Origin: Candidatus Obscuribacterales bacterium
GTDB lineage: Bacteria > Cyanobacteriota > Vampirovibrionia > Obscuribacterales > Obscuribacteraceae
Length of the DNA stretch: 43,646 nt
NCBI GenBank assembly: GCA_019745505.1
Contig: JAIETE010000195.1
Span: forward strand, 1-43,646
Direction: 5' to 3'
The notes under the pieces were generated by a model. It searched no databases. It was not told the DNA's origin and saw only the letters and a list, made by a program, of their open reading frames with translations. Position numbers and translations under genes: made by a program. The stretch's first letter is position 1; every line of letters starts with the position of its first letter. Of this stretch, positions 1 to 8,782 are shown piece after piece.

Positions 1-3
1 CAT
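1..3 (-). CDS. Start codon of a leftward gene that runs off the window
   Basis: The first three bases are CAT, an ATG on the minus strand. On the plus strand ctcctt at 11-16 reads AAGGAG on the minus strand, 7 bases before this ATG, which is an ideal Shine-Dalgarno placement. Only the start codon lies inside, so the product cannot be named. If the GTGTCACC repeats at 420-477 are an insertion-sequence end, this could be a transposase gene, but that is speculative. Confidence 0.45.
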
Positions 4-104
4 TTGTTTTCTCCTTGGTAAGACGTGGTTACGCTGGTGTAGGTATGCCAACCGCCAGCTTGCAAACCTAGCGCAGTCTCTTGCATTGAATTGCCAAAGT
101 CGTG

Positions 105-127
105 ACACATGGTGTGACACCATATGT
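105..127. promoter_or_regulatory. Near-perfect 23-bp dyad, candidate operator
   Basis: An odd-length palindrome centred on base 116. Its inner 15 bases (109-123) are perfectly symmetric, and the full 23 positions have a single mismatched pair. The core is GGTGTGACACC. Related half-sites GTGACAC (102-108) and GGTGAC (128-133) flank it. It lies about 100 bases upstream of the leftward start codon at base 3, where a repressor or activator site would be expected. The cognate regulator is unknown. Confidence 0.5.
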
Positions 128-419
128 GGTGACTTTGCTAATGTTGAATGAGAGCGCGATTTGGTTTGGAAAGGTTGGGCGGCGGCAACGAGAGAGGTAA
201 AACGAGCGATACCTCAGGCTACTTGGCAACCTTGTCAGGGGGCAATTTTTCCAGTTGTCGCCCGTATGAAGGGCGTGTGTCTGCACAAATCCAACTGCAG
301 TAAGTCTTTCGGGTCTTAGTGGGTAAGTTTTTTGGGGCGGGGAATGTTCAATTGCTTCCGAAAACCGCAACAAAAGCCAGGTTGCGTCCGTCCTGATGTT
401 TCCACCTGAACTCATTCGA

Positions 420-477
420 GTGTCACCTTTCCAGCGCTGCTGGCAGTGTCACCTTTCCGCCGACATTAAGTGTCACC
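420..477. repeat. Three direct GTGTCACC repeats, possible insertion-sequence end
   Basis: GTGTCACC occurs at 420-427, 446-453 and 470-477. The first two copies extend as GTGTCACCTTTCC. Spacing is 26 and 24 bases. Multiple short repeats of this sort are found in the termini of IS21-family elements, which makes an insertion-sequence boundary near here possible. No transposase is visible in the window, so this stays an inference. The rest of 4-515 holds no convincing gene. Confidence 0.4.
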
Positions 478-515
478 CTCGCCTCCACGCCGGAGCGCCG
501 TCTCTCGTTCTGCTT

Positions 516-3500
516 TTAGTCGAGATCGAACCTGTCTCTATAGAGCATCTCTCTAATCCATGCTCTGTTCTCTTCTTGTTGTCTCCAGGTCGCCACAGCC
601 ATCTCCGCAGCGTCATATTCGGACTGCTGCCCGGTTACCCAATTGCGAATCGGAGCGCGACGCGTGTTGAATCCAGGATGAGCGGCGATCCAGCTTCTGG
701 TGTCAACAGGCAGATCACTTGGCGCGTCCAGCGGATGCGGAAATTTGACCTCATCCGAATTGAATTTCAGAGTCGCTGGAAGTTGATCGCCTTGTGAGTC
801 GGCTACTCCCCTCAGGTAGCTTTCCAGCTTGACGTTATTGTGGTTGAGGGCGAGCCAGAGGCTGTGACTGTTTGCTTCGAGAACTCTTGTGGCGTCGATG
901 ACGAATGCCAGATACTCCGGATTTGTGGCGCTCATTCTTTGATAAGTGCCGTCGGCTCGCTGCCATAGACTGCTGTCGGTTTTGCGTTTTTGCTCGAGCA
1001 CTTCTTGCCACACGCCGCCGATTATATGTCTGAGTCTCTTCGCTTCTGGAGACGTGCCTGATGGATCGGCGCTCAGCTTTTCCTCGATATAGGACAGCGC
1101 GCGCAGTTGATTCTCACTCATGGGGACGCCTTGCCTGTCGGCGTGCAGGAAATAGTCACGCACTTCTTTCAAATTCATTTGCGGATCGTATGAAGGATGC
1201 AAGTCATAATAATTGCGCCAGTCATATGCAATCGATGCGATCAGCTCGCCTTCTCTCCTGAAGATGTTGCTCTGTTTGGGATCGCTCAATTTGCCCATGA
1301 GTGCTGAATAGTCTGGACCACCTTTTGAGCCGTCGAAGAATCCTTCTTTATCGAGCAACCAGAAGATCCGAGCATGGTCGTGGACATCATGGCTGGCTAG
1401 AGAAACTTTTCCGAGGATCGGACCAGCGCTGCTCTTGAATCCGTAGTCGACAATTTTGAGGTTCTTCACCAATTCGCTCAGTGGCACGGAGCGCTCTTCC
1501 GTAGTGCCTCGGCGATACACAGGCGTGTAATTATCCAGTCCGTCTGCGCCGGTTGTCTTGTCGAAGCGCTCCGGTACCAGTCCTTCGCTCTGCTTGTGCA
1601 GAATTTCTTTGAGCAGCGGAACGTATTTCGGATGTACTTTCATGTCCAGTCCGTTTTCGACAATGCTTTGCAGTGAGCGTTTTTTCACTGTGACGAACTG
1701 AGTTCTGTCGTAGGCATTGTCTCCTTCCGGAGCATTCATGCGGTCGATCAATTGCTTAGCAAATGTATGATCGAATGGTGTTCTGCGGGCAATGTCCATG
1801 TCGTCATAGACTTTGTTTGACAGGTCGATAACTTCAGGGGGTGAAAGTTTCCGACCGTCCGGTGTTCTCCAGAGATGTTCAGGCACGAAAAGATTTACCA
1901 TCCACAGATCATTGTGCGTGAAGTGACCATGCCCTTCTGTTGACCGAGCCAGCATGATCGTGCCCAAAGCCAGGGCTCTGTCTTTCTCTATGGATGCAGA
2001 CGGCCAGTGTTTTTCAACTGACTCGAAGGCTTTGTTGCGCAGGTCCAACCAGTGACGATCGGCGAATGTATCGTAGGCCTTGGTGCCGAAAAGCTCGAAG
2101 AATCTCTCTTTGCTGGACAGATAGTAGTCGGCGTTTTCAGGCTTGAGAAGTTCCGAGACTTCAAAATTTCTTTCCTGCACGCGGGCCGTTTTTGGACTTG
2201 GTCTCTCGAATCCGTGTGCTTCCGGCGTGTAGAGATGAATTGCCGCTTGCGTGTATGCTTGGCGCCAGCCTCCTCGTCCACCAAGAATTTCCGGACCCCG
2301 ATACCAAGTTGGCTCCGGAGGCGGCGCCGCATTGAATTTGTCGGCCAGTTCTTTGGATGGGAAAATCAAATTGTGCTCGGCATCGTATACCATGCCCTGC
2401 TCTTTGAACTCTTTAGAATTGGCTCTTTCAGCCAACCATTCTCGGCTGGGGACGCCGGTCTCCGAGTTTGTAGTCTCTCTGAAATATTGCAGTGGAGTTT
2501 TGAATCCCCAGGTCATCGGCTGCGGTTGGAATTGCCGTGCTAGCGCCTGCATCGCCTCCTCTATCTGCTTTGCGGGTGTGCCAGGCTCGACAGGAACGTG
2601 TATTTCAATTTTGTCGTCCATGCGAAGAAGACCGAGATTGCGCGCAATGATCTGATTTTCGGGCGACATGGAATGTTCGTTCAGGACGATGTATGCTTTC
2701 GGCTTCTCTGCGGTCGGCGCATTATCGAGGTTTTGGTAGCTTTCTCCTTCGGCCGTTGTGTATCTTCCGCCTTCGGCGGCTTTCATTTTCAGGTAGGGGG
2801 CCTGATATTCTCCCAAGTGCAGGACAGATCCAAATGGCGACCATTTGCGCTCGGTCTGGTGGAAAACGCCTGAGCCGGTCGTTTCAATATTCTTTGCCCA
2901 GAGTTCGGAAACTGCCGTACGCAAGGGAGCTTCAACTATTTGGTTGATGTGTGCCTGGTCTCTGATAACTTGTCCGGATGGCTTATCGATACGTTCTACC
3001 GACTGCACGGTGGCAAGCGGTTCACCCAATCTGATTGGTTCTGCCGAGGTGATCGGTCTGAATCGCTCAACCGCTGACGGCTGATTTTGAGATTCTCTCC
3101 GGGTTTCTCTTTGTGTTATTGAATCTTGGGAATTGGTTTGTTCGGCAGAGGCATGCGGCAAGCCGATCTTGGCTCCGACTGCTGCACCTGCAGCATCGGC
3201 GGTGGCTGCGAACAAACCCTCCTTGCCGATTTTTGCATAATCGAATTTGTTCAATTCCCAGGCGCTGAACTTTCCTTCTTTCACCTGTTTGCGTGCTTCT
3301 TCCGACATGCCGGAGAAGGCGCCGAAGGAAAAGCCGGTGAAGCTGTTTTGGAAAATTCTATTGCCGATCAGCTCGGGGAAGGCTTTGGCTGCGCCGGAGC
3401 CTTGAAGCAGCTTCATGCTGCCTGCGCCGAGCGTGAATGTGGCGGCACCGATGGCCAGGTTCTCGAGATTGGCAGTCGCTTCACCGGTCTTCGCCAACCC

Positions 3501-4049
3501 GTAACCGATGCCGCGATACTTGCCGGTTTCATCGTAGTAGGTCGAGCGAGTCAGCGCTGTTTCCGTTGCCGTGCCGGTGATACCGAAGGCGACGCCTTGT
3601 GCCGGCGCGGCCCAGAGTTTTTTGTCCAGTCCGGCTTGATGCATTTTGGCGCCGATCAAGTCCATGCTGCCTTTCATGGCGATGCCTTTGAAGCCGCCCA
3701 GAACGGCGTCTTTTCCCATATTCTCGGCGTTGTCGCCCCATTTCATTTCGGAAGCTGCATAAAGACCTGCGGCAGAACCATAGGTGAGGGCTGCGCGCAT
3801 GCCCCTTCCGGCTGGAATGAAAAGCGGTACGCTTTTTGCGGCACGGACAACCCAGGTCGCGGTGCTGCTGCTTGTCGTATCGCTGAGATCGAGCCCCAGT
3901 GAGTTTGAGACTGCTTTTACGGTTGATTTGGTAAGGTGCGTCAGAACGTCTTCATGTAAGCGCTCACTTGCGTTTGCTTGTTCCGAAGAGGCAATTATTG
4001 CCTTTCCGTCCAGTTGTTCACTGGTGGCTTGTGGGGAGATTTCGTTCAT
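516..4049 (-). CDS. Very large protein with Ala/Gly-rich N-terminal region, function unknown
   Basis: About 1177 residues if the ATG at 4049 is used; a GTG 12 codons further upstream (4085) is also open, and neither has a clear Shine-Dalgarno. There is no signal peptide. Roughly the first 300 residues are Ala/Gly-rich and weakly hydrophobic, with repeated small-residue helices (for example AALTYGSAAGLY and TADAAGAAVGAKIGL). This resembles the N-terminal parts of the proteins at 4202-6682 and 20282-22270. The remaining ~870 residues are charged, rich in Trp, Tyr and His, and match no family I recognise; an SLASHDVHDHARIFWLLDKE stretch is His/Asp-rich. It is followed on the same strand, 153 bases upstream, by the second modular protein. 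By architecture it is a candidate effector or surface protein, but no activity can be assigned. Confidence 0.85.
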   Translation of the reverse strand: MNEISPQATSEQLDGKAIIASSEQANASERLHEDVLTHLTKSTVKAVSNSLGLDLSDTTSSSTATWVVRAAKSVPLFIPAGRGMRAALTYGSAAGLYAASEMKWGDNAENMGKDAVLGGFKGIAMKGSMDLIGAKMHQAGLDKKLWAAPAQGVAFGITGTATETALTRSTYYDETGKYRGIGYGLAKTGEATANLENLAIGAATFTLGAGSMKLLQGSGAAKAFPELIGNRIFQNSFTGFSFGAFSGMSEEARKQVKEGKFSAWELNKFDYAKIGKEGLFAATADAAGAAVGAKIGLPHASAEQTNSQDSITQRETRRESQNQPSAVERFRPITSAEPIRLGEPLATVQSVERIDKPSGQVIRDQAHINQIVEAPLRTAVSELWAKNIETTGSGVFHQTERKWSPFGSVLHLGEYQAPYLKMKAAEGGRYTTAEGESYQNLDNAPTAEKPKAYIVLNEHSMSPENQIIARNLGLLRMDDKIEIHVPVEPGTPAKQIEEAMQALARQFQPQPMTWGFKTPLQYFRETTNSETGVPSREWLAERANSKEFKEQGMVYDAEHNLIFPSKELADKFNAAPPPEPTWYRGPEILGGRGGWRQAYTQAAIHLYTPEAHGFERPSPKTARVQERNFEVSELLKPENADYYLSSKERFFELFGTKAYDTFADRHWLDLRNKAFESVEKHWPSASIEKDRALALGTIMLARSTEGHGHFTHNDLWMVNLFVPEHLWRTPDGRKLSPPEVIDLSNKVYDDMDIARRTPFDHTFAKQLIDRMNAPEGDNAYDRTQFVTVKKRSLQSIVENGLDMKVHPKYVPLLKEILHKQSEGLVPERFDKTTGADGLDNYTPVYRRGTTEERSVPLSELVKNLKIVDYGFKSSAGPILGKVSLASHDVHDHARIFWLLDKEGFFDGSKGGPDYSALMGKLSDPKQSNIFRREGELIASIAYDWRNYYDLHPSYDPQMNLKEVRDYFLHADRQGVPMSENQLRALSYIEEKLSADPSGTSPEAKRLRHIIGGVWQEVLEQKRKTDSSLWQRADGTYQRMSATNPEYLAFVIDATRVLEANSHSLWLALNHNNVKLESYLRGVADSQGDQLPATLKFNSDEVKFPHPLDAPSDLPVDTRSWIAAHPGFNTRRAPIRNWVTGQQSEYDAAEMAVATWRQQEENRAWIREMLYRDRFDLD

Positions 4050-4201
4050 TGCGCTTTGAGAGAGAGAAACGCTTTGCTTAGGCACGCTGCATACGGCTTC
4101 TGCTTAGTGGATTGAGTATAAGATTTAGATCTCAAGAGGCATATGGTAGGAATCCCAAAGATCCTTAAATTCAGCCTTCTGAGATTAATTCTTAGTGTCG
4201 A

Positions 4202-6682
4202 CTATTTCTGTGACCTGGTCGTTTCCAGTACCGAAGGAGTCACTATGGAGAGACTTATCTTGTATGGCAATTCACTGATGGTTGGCGTCAGATCGCGGAT
4301 ACGTCCATCCGGGGTGAACGTCGCAGATTTAATTTCGCGATTGCGCAGATAGTCGCCAACCATCTCGATTGGTGACTTTCCAACGGGCGTTTGCTGGACT
4401 GTTCTGCCATCGAAGAGTCCGGCCTTCGACCATTTGTCGAAAATGAATTGTCTGGATGCGATTGAATATTCGCGATTGGCATCAAGCGGAACGTAGCTGC
4501 CGCTGCCGTTGCGAATGGAGATGTTGCCGATGCGATTGCCGGCTCCTTTCGAGAGGTCGAAATCGTACTTCAGTCCGGCGACTTGGGAAAAATAACCGTG
4601 CCCTTCGGTTTGCGGATTGAGTGGCTGGTCTGAAAAAGCGTTGCGTATTATTTGCCCTAAAGTCGGTGTTTTAGGCGTCTCATTTCGTCCGGTGCTAAAT
4701 TCGAGGACTCGGCGCAATTCCTTGCCGGTCATCTTATAGACGTGCAGTTCTCCTTTTTCCAATTCGGCATTGCCGCCGCTCTTGAACATATCTGCTATGG
4801 TTTCTCGCGTGATAGGTTTGAGCGCTCTGCCCGTTGCCGGATCTACGTTCGTATCAAGCCCTCTGCGCATCCATCCTGAGTGGGTTATAACCGCGTCTGC
4901 TTGTACTTGTGCATCGACTGCGTCTGAAACCAGGTTGCCCAACTGGGTCTCGCCCTTGCGCAGATTGTCCGCGCTAATATCGCCGACAATGCGAGCGTTG
5001 TAATTAGTGTTTCTCAGCGCATTCAATTCACCCGTTTGTGCTTGGACGAAAGCGTCAAGGGCGGCATCTCTGGGCACACCGGGCTGGATTGCGTGCATGC
5101 GTCCAAACGTGCTGAAGCGGTGGGCGGAGCCGTCCGGGCGAATGGCTAAATCCAGTTGTCCCAGAAAGCGTCCGTTGGAGCCTGCCTGCACAATGGGAAT
5201 TTCATACCCGCCGCCGCTGGTGTTTCTAAAAGTCGACAGTCCGCCGGTTGAGACACCGTTCTTGCCGACCCAGACCGGAGCCGCTGTTACATCGTGGGTA
5301 TGGGCGCTGAAAATCGATGCGATCTTCAAATTTTTCGCCGCCAAACTGCTGTCTTTGATGAGCGCTTGCGCCAGGGCTTTATCTTCTGCCAGGCCGAGGT
5401 GCGACAGAATGACGAACTTGTTGACGCCATGGTTGTTTGCCAGATCGAGCATCGTGTCAACGGTTGATTGGGTCGCGTCTTTGTAACCGATGCCGGCGAC
5501 GTCACCAAGGGCGGTGCCTTCTTTTGTGACCAAACCTAATGTCGCGACTTTCTCAGGCCCTTTGGGACCCGGAATCGTATCGATGGTGAAAGGCCGCGCA
5601 ATCTTCTGGTAATCAGGGAAAGCAGACAGATCAAGGTTAGTAGCAATCAGATTTGCTTTGGGATTCTCTGCCAGCAAGCTCGACATCGTTCTTGCATAGC
5701 CCGGCACGTTGAAGCCGCTGCCCAGGTCATAAGTGTGGTTGCCGGGGACAAATTTCGTCACGCCCATTTTCATCAGCGCGGAATTTTCCGGCATTCCGGC
5801 TTTAGTCGAGATGTACTGGACATTGCACCCTTCCAGATCACCCACGGTGACGAACTGAGAGGGCATTGCGCGCTTCGATGCATCGGCGGTCAGGCGGTCT
5901 GAAACCACCTTGATTGCGGCCAACTGGTCATTTTGACTGTGGAAATCATTGAGGTGCAATGTCCTTAGTTGCAATAGATCTTCTTTTGGCTTAATTGCAT
6001 TCTGAGCTCGCGCAAAAACCTCGTTGCCGCGAAAGAGACTAGTCGCAGTTCCTGAAAGTATGCCACCAAAAGCTGCGCCCACTGTGGTGTCCACCAGAAC
6101 CTGTTTGGAGACGTTGAGCGCGGCGTTGGTCGGATTTTCCTTGAGTTCTCCTGCGTTTTCGGCAATGCGATGGGGGACGCTCCAGGCGAAGGTTCCTGCG
6201 CCGCCGCCGGCTACACCTCTGACCACGCTGTGTTTGATGCCGGTGAAAACGTTGTCGGCAATAAGTTGCTTGCCTGCTGTTTCCCCGAGTTCTTTGGAGA
6301 TGTTAGAACCGAGAGCCTCGCGTGCAATGGCTTGCTTGAACTTGCCGGAGGCGAAGTGGTCTGCCTTCATGCCGACGATGCCGGCGACAGCATCGACTGC
6401 ACCCCAGCCCACGTCGTGAATGCCGGCGGTTCTGTCCTTCTCTTCGACGAAAGCTTCTTCCAGACCGGACTTGACGCCGTATTTAGTGACGCCGCCGGCC
6501 AGTAACGCCATCGGTAAAGCCAAGCCCGTGCGTTTTGATGCCGCCACAACGCCAAAGGTGACCGCGCCGCTGACGCTTGCCGATAGACTGGAAGCGAACT
6601 CTGATAGAGACTCGGCGCTGAGCAAGCCTTTGCTCTCAGCCGTGTCTGGGCTCTTTGAATTACGTTCAGGGAAGTCGGTCAT
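4202..6682 (-). CDS. Metallophosphatase/5'-nucleotidase (UshA-like) fused to an Ala/Gly-rich N-terminal region
   Basis: 826 residues. From about residue 238 to the end it follows the bifunctional 5'-nucleotidase/2',3'-cyclic phosphodiesterase architecture. The calcineurin-like metal ligands are all present: D246 and H248 (LNDFHSQ), D282 (VGDLEGC), N315/H316 (PGNHTYD), H428 (LSHLG) and H461/H463 (SAHTHD). The substrate-binding 5_nucleotid_C domain follows, with GETQLGNLVSDAVDAQ and ITHSGWMRRG. The family usually hydrolyses nucleotides outside the cytoplasm. Here the normal signal peptide is replaced by ~230 residues of Ala/Gly-rich sequence with no clear signal sequence or strong transmembrane helix, so export is unproven. 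The start ATG at 6682 has no good Shine-Dalgarno. It is divergent from the mocR-like gene, and the two share the 156-base region between them. Confidence 0.9.
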   Translation of the reverse strand: MTDFPERNSKSPDTAESKGLLSAESLSEFASSLSASVSGAVTFGVVAASKRTGLALPMALLAGGVTKYGVKSGLEEAFVEEKDRTAGIHDVGWGAVDAVAGIVGMKADHFASGKFKQAIAREALGSNISKELGETAGKQLIADNVFTGIKHSVVRGVAGGGAGTFAWSVPHRIAENAGELKENPTNAALNVSKQVLVDTTVGAAFGGILSGTATSLFRGNEVFARAQNAIKPKEDLLQLRTLHLNDFHSQNDQLAAIKVVSDRLTADASKRAMPSQFVTVGDLEGCNVQYISTKAGMPENSALMKMGVTKFVPGNHTYDLGSGFNVPGYARTMSSLLAENPKANLIATNLDLSAFPDYQKIARPFTIDTIPGPKGPEKVATLGLVTKEGTALGDVAGIGYKDATQSTVDTMLDLANNHGVNKFVILSHLGLAEDKALAQALIKDSSLAAKNLKIASIFSAHTHDVTAAPVWVGKNGVSTGGLSTFRNTSGGGYEIPIVQAGSNGRFLGQLDLAIRPDGSAHRFSTFGRMHAIQPGVPRDAALDAFVQAQTGELNALRNTNYNARIVGDISADNLRKGETQLGNLVSDAVDAQVQADAVITHSGWMRRGLDTNVDPATGRALKPITRETIADMFKSGGNAELEKGELHVYKMTGKELRRVLEFSTGRNETPKTPTLGQIIRNAFSDQPLNPQTEGHGYFSQVAGLKYDFDLSKGAGNRIGNISIRNGSGSYVPLDANREYSIASRQFIFDKWSKAGLFDGRTVQQTPVGKSPIEMVGDYLRNREIKSATFTPDGRIRDLTPTISELPYKISLSIVTPSVLETTRSQK

Positions 6683-6838
6683 GTTGGCGCGAGAAAAACG
6701 ACGAGGTCTATTGAGAGTATGCCTATGCCTGACGGGGCGGCACTATGGTGATCCTCCCAGGGTGCCGTAGTTTTCCCATCTGCCAGCCGGGCGTGCCGTG
6801 CTCTAATGGCGTCAACCATTAAACTCGGGGCAACCTGC

Positions 6839-8476
6839 ATGGAATTTGTCATCGACTTTGAACGCCGCCCTGATGTGCCTCTTTATCGCAGTCTCGCCAC
6901 TGCCATAAAGGCAGCCATATCAGACGGACGTTTGCGGCCTGGTGAAAAAATTCCGTCCGTCAGGGTGCTTTGCGAGCTGGCAGACGTGTCTAGAAACACC
7001 GCTCATCAGTGCTATCAGACCCTCATCGATGAGGGTGTCATCGACGCCATTATTGGTAAGGGTGCATTTGTGCGAAAAGCGATGGAGCCTGGTGCAATCG
7101 CTGGTGTGAAACTTTCGGATAAATCGACGGATCTTTCGACGGATAAATCGACGGATCTTTCGACGGATAAATCGACGGATAAATCGACGGACGAAGAGTC
7201 GACGAAGATTTTGCGTCAAACACAGATGGTCGAAAACGTCTTGAGCTTGGAAGTGGATGTCCTGACACATCAGAAAACCGCTCAGGCTCTTAAACATCAA
7301 ATGCCTTCGCTGGCGGATTTGCCTTTGCAGTCGATCAAACGAGCGATGGCCAAACATGCAAGATTCGAAGATCCCAGTTTGCTCGCATATTCGGGAGATC
7401 CGTTTGGACACCCGAATTTGAGAGAGGCTATAGCAAAATATGTCTTGCGCGCACGTGCTATCAAGTGCAGCCCGGAGCAGGTTGTAATTTCGTCTCGCCC
7501 GAGCCAGCAGATGCTCGACCTCTATTGCCGTCTCTTTATCAAAGAGGGAGATCTTGTCGCTGTTGAACATCCCGGCTATTCGCAGCCTCGACAGATTTTT
7601 CAATTGCACAATGCGCGCATTTTGCCGATCCCTGTCGACGAAAACGGCTTGCAGGTAGATGCTTTGACTGCGCTGGAAAAGCCGATCAACATGGTGTATG
7701 TCACTCCTTCACATCAAGACCCGACCGGAGCCATCTTGTCGCAGTCGCGGCGAAAACAGCTCGTTGACTGGGCGCGGCAAAATAGCGCCGTGATTTGGGA
7801 AGACGATGTGGAGAACGAATATCGTTATGGCAGTGAACCAATCCCGGCGCTCTATGCGCTTGATGGTGGACAACGAGTGATCTACCAGTCCACTTTCTGG
7901 CGCACGCTTTGTCCTTTGATTCGCATGGGATTTGTTATTCTGCCCGCCAATGCGACTACGGAAATTGTTCGCTCGGCAAAATATATGCTTGATCGCGACT
8001 TGCCGATCATTGAACAATTGGTGCTTGCTGACTTGATTAACGAAGGTACTTATGAACGGCACGTCAGAGAAATGCGCAAGAAATTTACGGCGCGCCGCAT
8101 GACCGCAGTGCACGTATTGACGCTCGCATTGAACGGACTTTTGAGTATCAACAAAAATACGTCCGGCCTTCATTTGCGTGTTCTGTTCGATCCTTCGATA
8201 CCGAGAGACTTGGTGTTGAAGTGCGGGCGTGATGTCGGTTTATCCATCACCGGAACACAGGCTTATTACCTCTGTGATGCGCCCCAAAACGAGTTTCTCA
8301 TCCAGTTTGCCCATATTGAAGAAAATGACCTGAAACAGCAAATTGAGCTATTTGCGGTTCAGCTAAAGTCTCAGTGGCAAGTGAGAAATTCCACTCTGCC
8401 GAGCGCGCAAGTCCATCCCGGTGAACAAGCTTGGCGGCCGAATACAGCTGAGCCATCTGGGTTTAGCCGGTTCTGA
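6839..8476 (+). CDS. MocR/PdxR-type regulator (GntR wHTH + aminotransferase-like domain) lacking the PLP lysine
   Basis: 545 residues from the ATG at 6839, which has GGGG 8 bases upstream; an in-frame ATG at 6806 has no Shine-Dalgarno. Residues ~1-75 are a GntR winged helix (PLYRSLATAIK, SRNTAHQCYQTLIDEGVI). Next is a Lys-Ser-Thr-Asp repeat linker, then a fold-type I aminotransferase domain with YSGDPFGHPNLREAIAKYV, TPSHQDPTGA and IWEDDVENEYRYGSEP. In MocR proteins the next motif is normally (G)TFSKTLxPxLR, whose Lys forms the Schiff base with pyridoxal phosphate. Here it reads STFWRTLCPLIR, and codon 355 (7901-7903) is CGC, arginine. The Tyr of the usual EDDYD is also Val. It probably still binds DNA, but covalent PLP chemistry should be lost. 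Its target may be the divergent gene at 6682 or the palindromes downstream. Confidence 0.92.
   Translation: MEFVIDFERRPDVPLYRSLATAIKAAISDGRLRPGEKIPSVRVLCELADVSRNTAHQCYQTLIDEGVIDAIIGKGAFVRKAMEPGAIAGVKLSDKSTDLSTDKSTDLSTDKSTDKSTDEESTKILRQTQMVENVLSLEVDVLTHQKTAQALKHQMPSLADLPLQSIKRAMAKHARFEDPSLLAYSGDPFGHPNLREAIAKYVLRARAIKCSPEQVVISSRPSQQMLDLYCRLFIKEGDLVAVEHPGYSQPRQIFQLHNARILPIPVDENGLQVDALTALEKPINMVYVTPSHQDPTGAILSQSRRKQLVDWARQNSAVIWEDDVENEYRYGSEPIPALYALDGGQRVIYQSTFWRTLCPLIRMGFVILPANATTEIVRSAKYMLDRDLPIIEQLVLADLINEGTYERHVREMRKKFTARRMTAVHVLTLALNGLLSINKNTSGLHLRVLFDPSIPRDLVLKCGRDVGLSITGTQAYYLCDAPQNEFLIQFAHIEENDLKQQIELFAVQLKSQWQVRNSTLPSAQVHPGEQAWRPNTAEPSGFSRF
7118..7190 (+). repeat. Six 12-bp tandem repeats encoding the regulator's linker
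   Basis: Six 12-base units of the form ggaTAAATCGAC or ggaTCTTTCGAC, in the order A-B-A-B-A-A. They encode alternating KSTD and LSTD between the DNA-binding and aminotransferase-like domains. The near identity at DNA level points to recent expansion by slippage, so linker length probably varies between strains. Confidence 0.9.
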
Positions 8477-8525
8477 GCAGAAGAGTTTAAAACAAAACTT
8501 TTGGTAATGCGAAATCAGAGTCTTA

Positions 8526-8563
8526 CCTTCAGTCCGAAAAGTCGCCTTTTTTCGGACTGAAGG
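8526..8563. repeat. Palindrome 1 downstream of the MocR-like gene
   Basis: Perfect 15-base arms CCTTCAGTCCGAAAA (8526-8540) and its complement (8549-8563) around an 8-base loop. It lies 50 bases after the regulator's stop codon. It is a sister of the palindrome at 8665-8710. It may be a terminator, an RNA hairpin or a protein site. There is no T-tract directly after it on the plus strand. Confidence 0.75.
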
Positions 8564-8664
8564 CAGTGGGTAATTTTGGGCGCCTGTCAGCGTTTGCGTT
8601 TTTTGTTGATATAGCTGCTCGGTCGCCTCTAAAGTTAAAGTGCCTATTAGTGAGCCTTTCGGGG

Positions 8665-8710
8665 TTTGCCTTCAGTACGAAAAACACTCATTTTTCGTAC
8701 TGAAGGCAAA
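8665..8710. repeat. Palindrome 2, sister of palindrome 1
   Basis: Arms of 20 bases beginning TTTGCCTTCAGTACGAAAAA (8665-8684) with the complement at 8691-8710 and a six-base loop. The core CCTTCAGTNCGAAAA is shared with palindrome 1. The variable base (C there, A here) is matched by the complementary change in the other arm. That covariation implies the paired structure is conserved rather than the plain sequence. Confidence 0.75.
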
Positions 8711-8782
8711 GGAAGTAAATGCGGGTTATCGGCAGCGAATTTTAACTCAAAAAAAATATTATAAGAGATAGTAGAAAGGCTG

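Noticed and set aside
68..415. 115-codon minus-strand frame
   Set aside because: No RBS and no protein-like character; it lies in the promoter region of the leftward gene that begins at base 3.
3126..3902. 258-codon plus-strand frame inside the 1177-residue gene
   Set aside because: It lies wholly within the large minus-strand gene; its Cys/Gly-rich translation is typical of an antisense frame.
7118..7190. CRISPR-like array
   Set aside because: The units are 12 bp with no spacers and encode an in-frame protein linker. No CRISPR array or cas gene was seen anywhere in the window.
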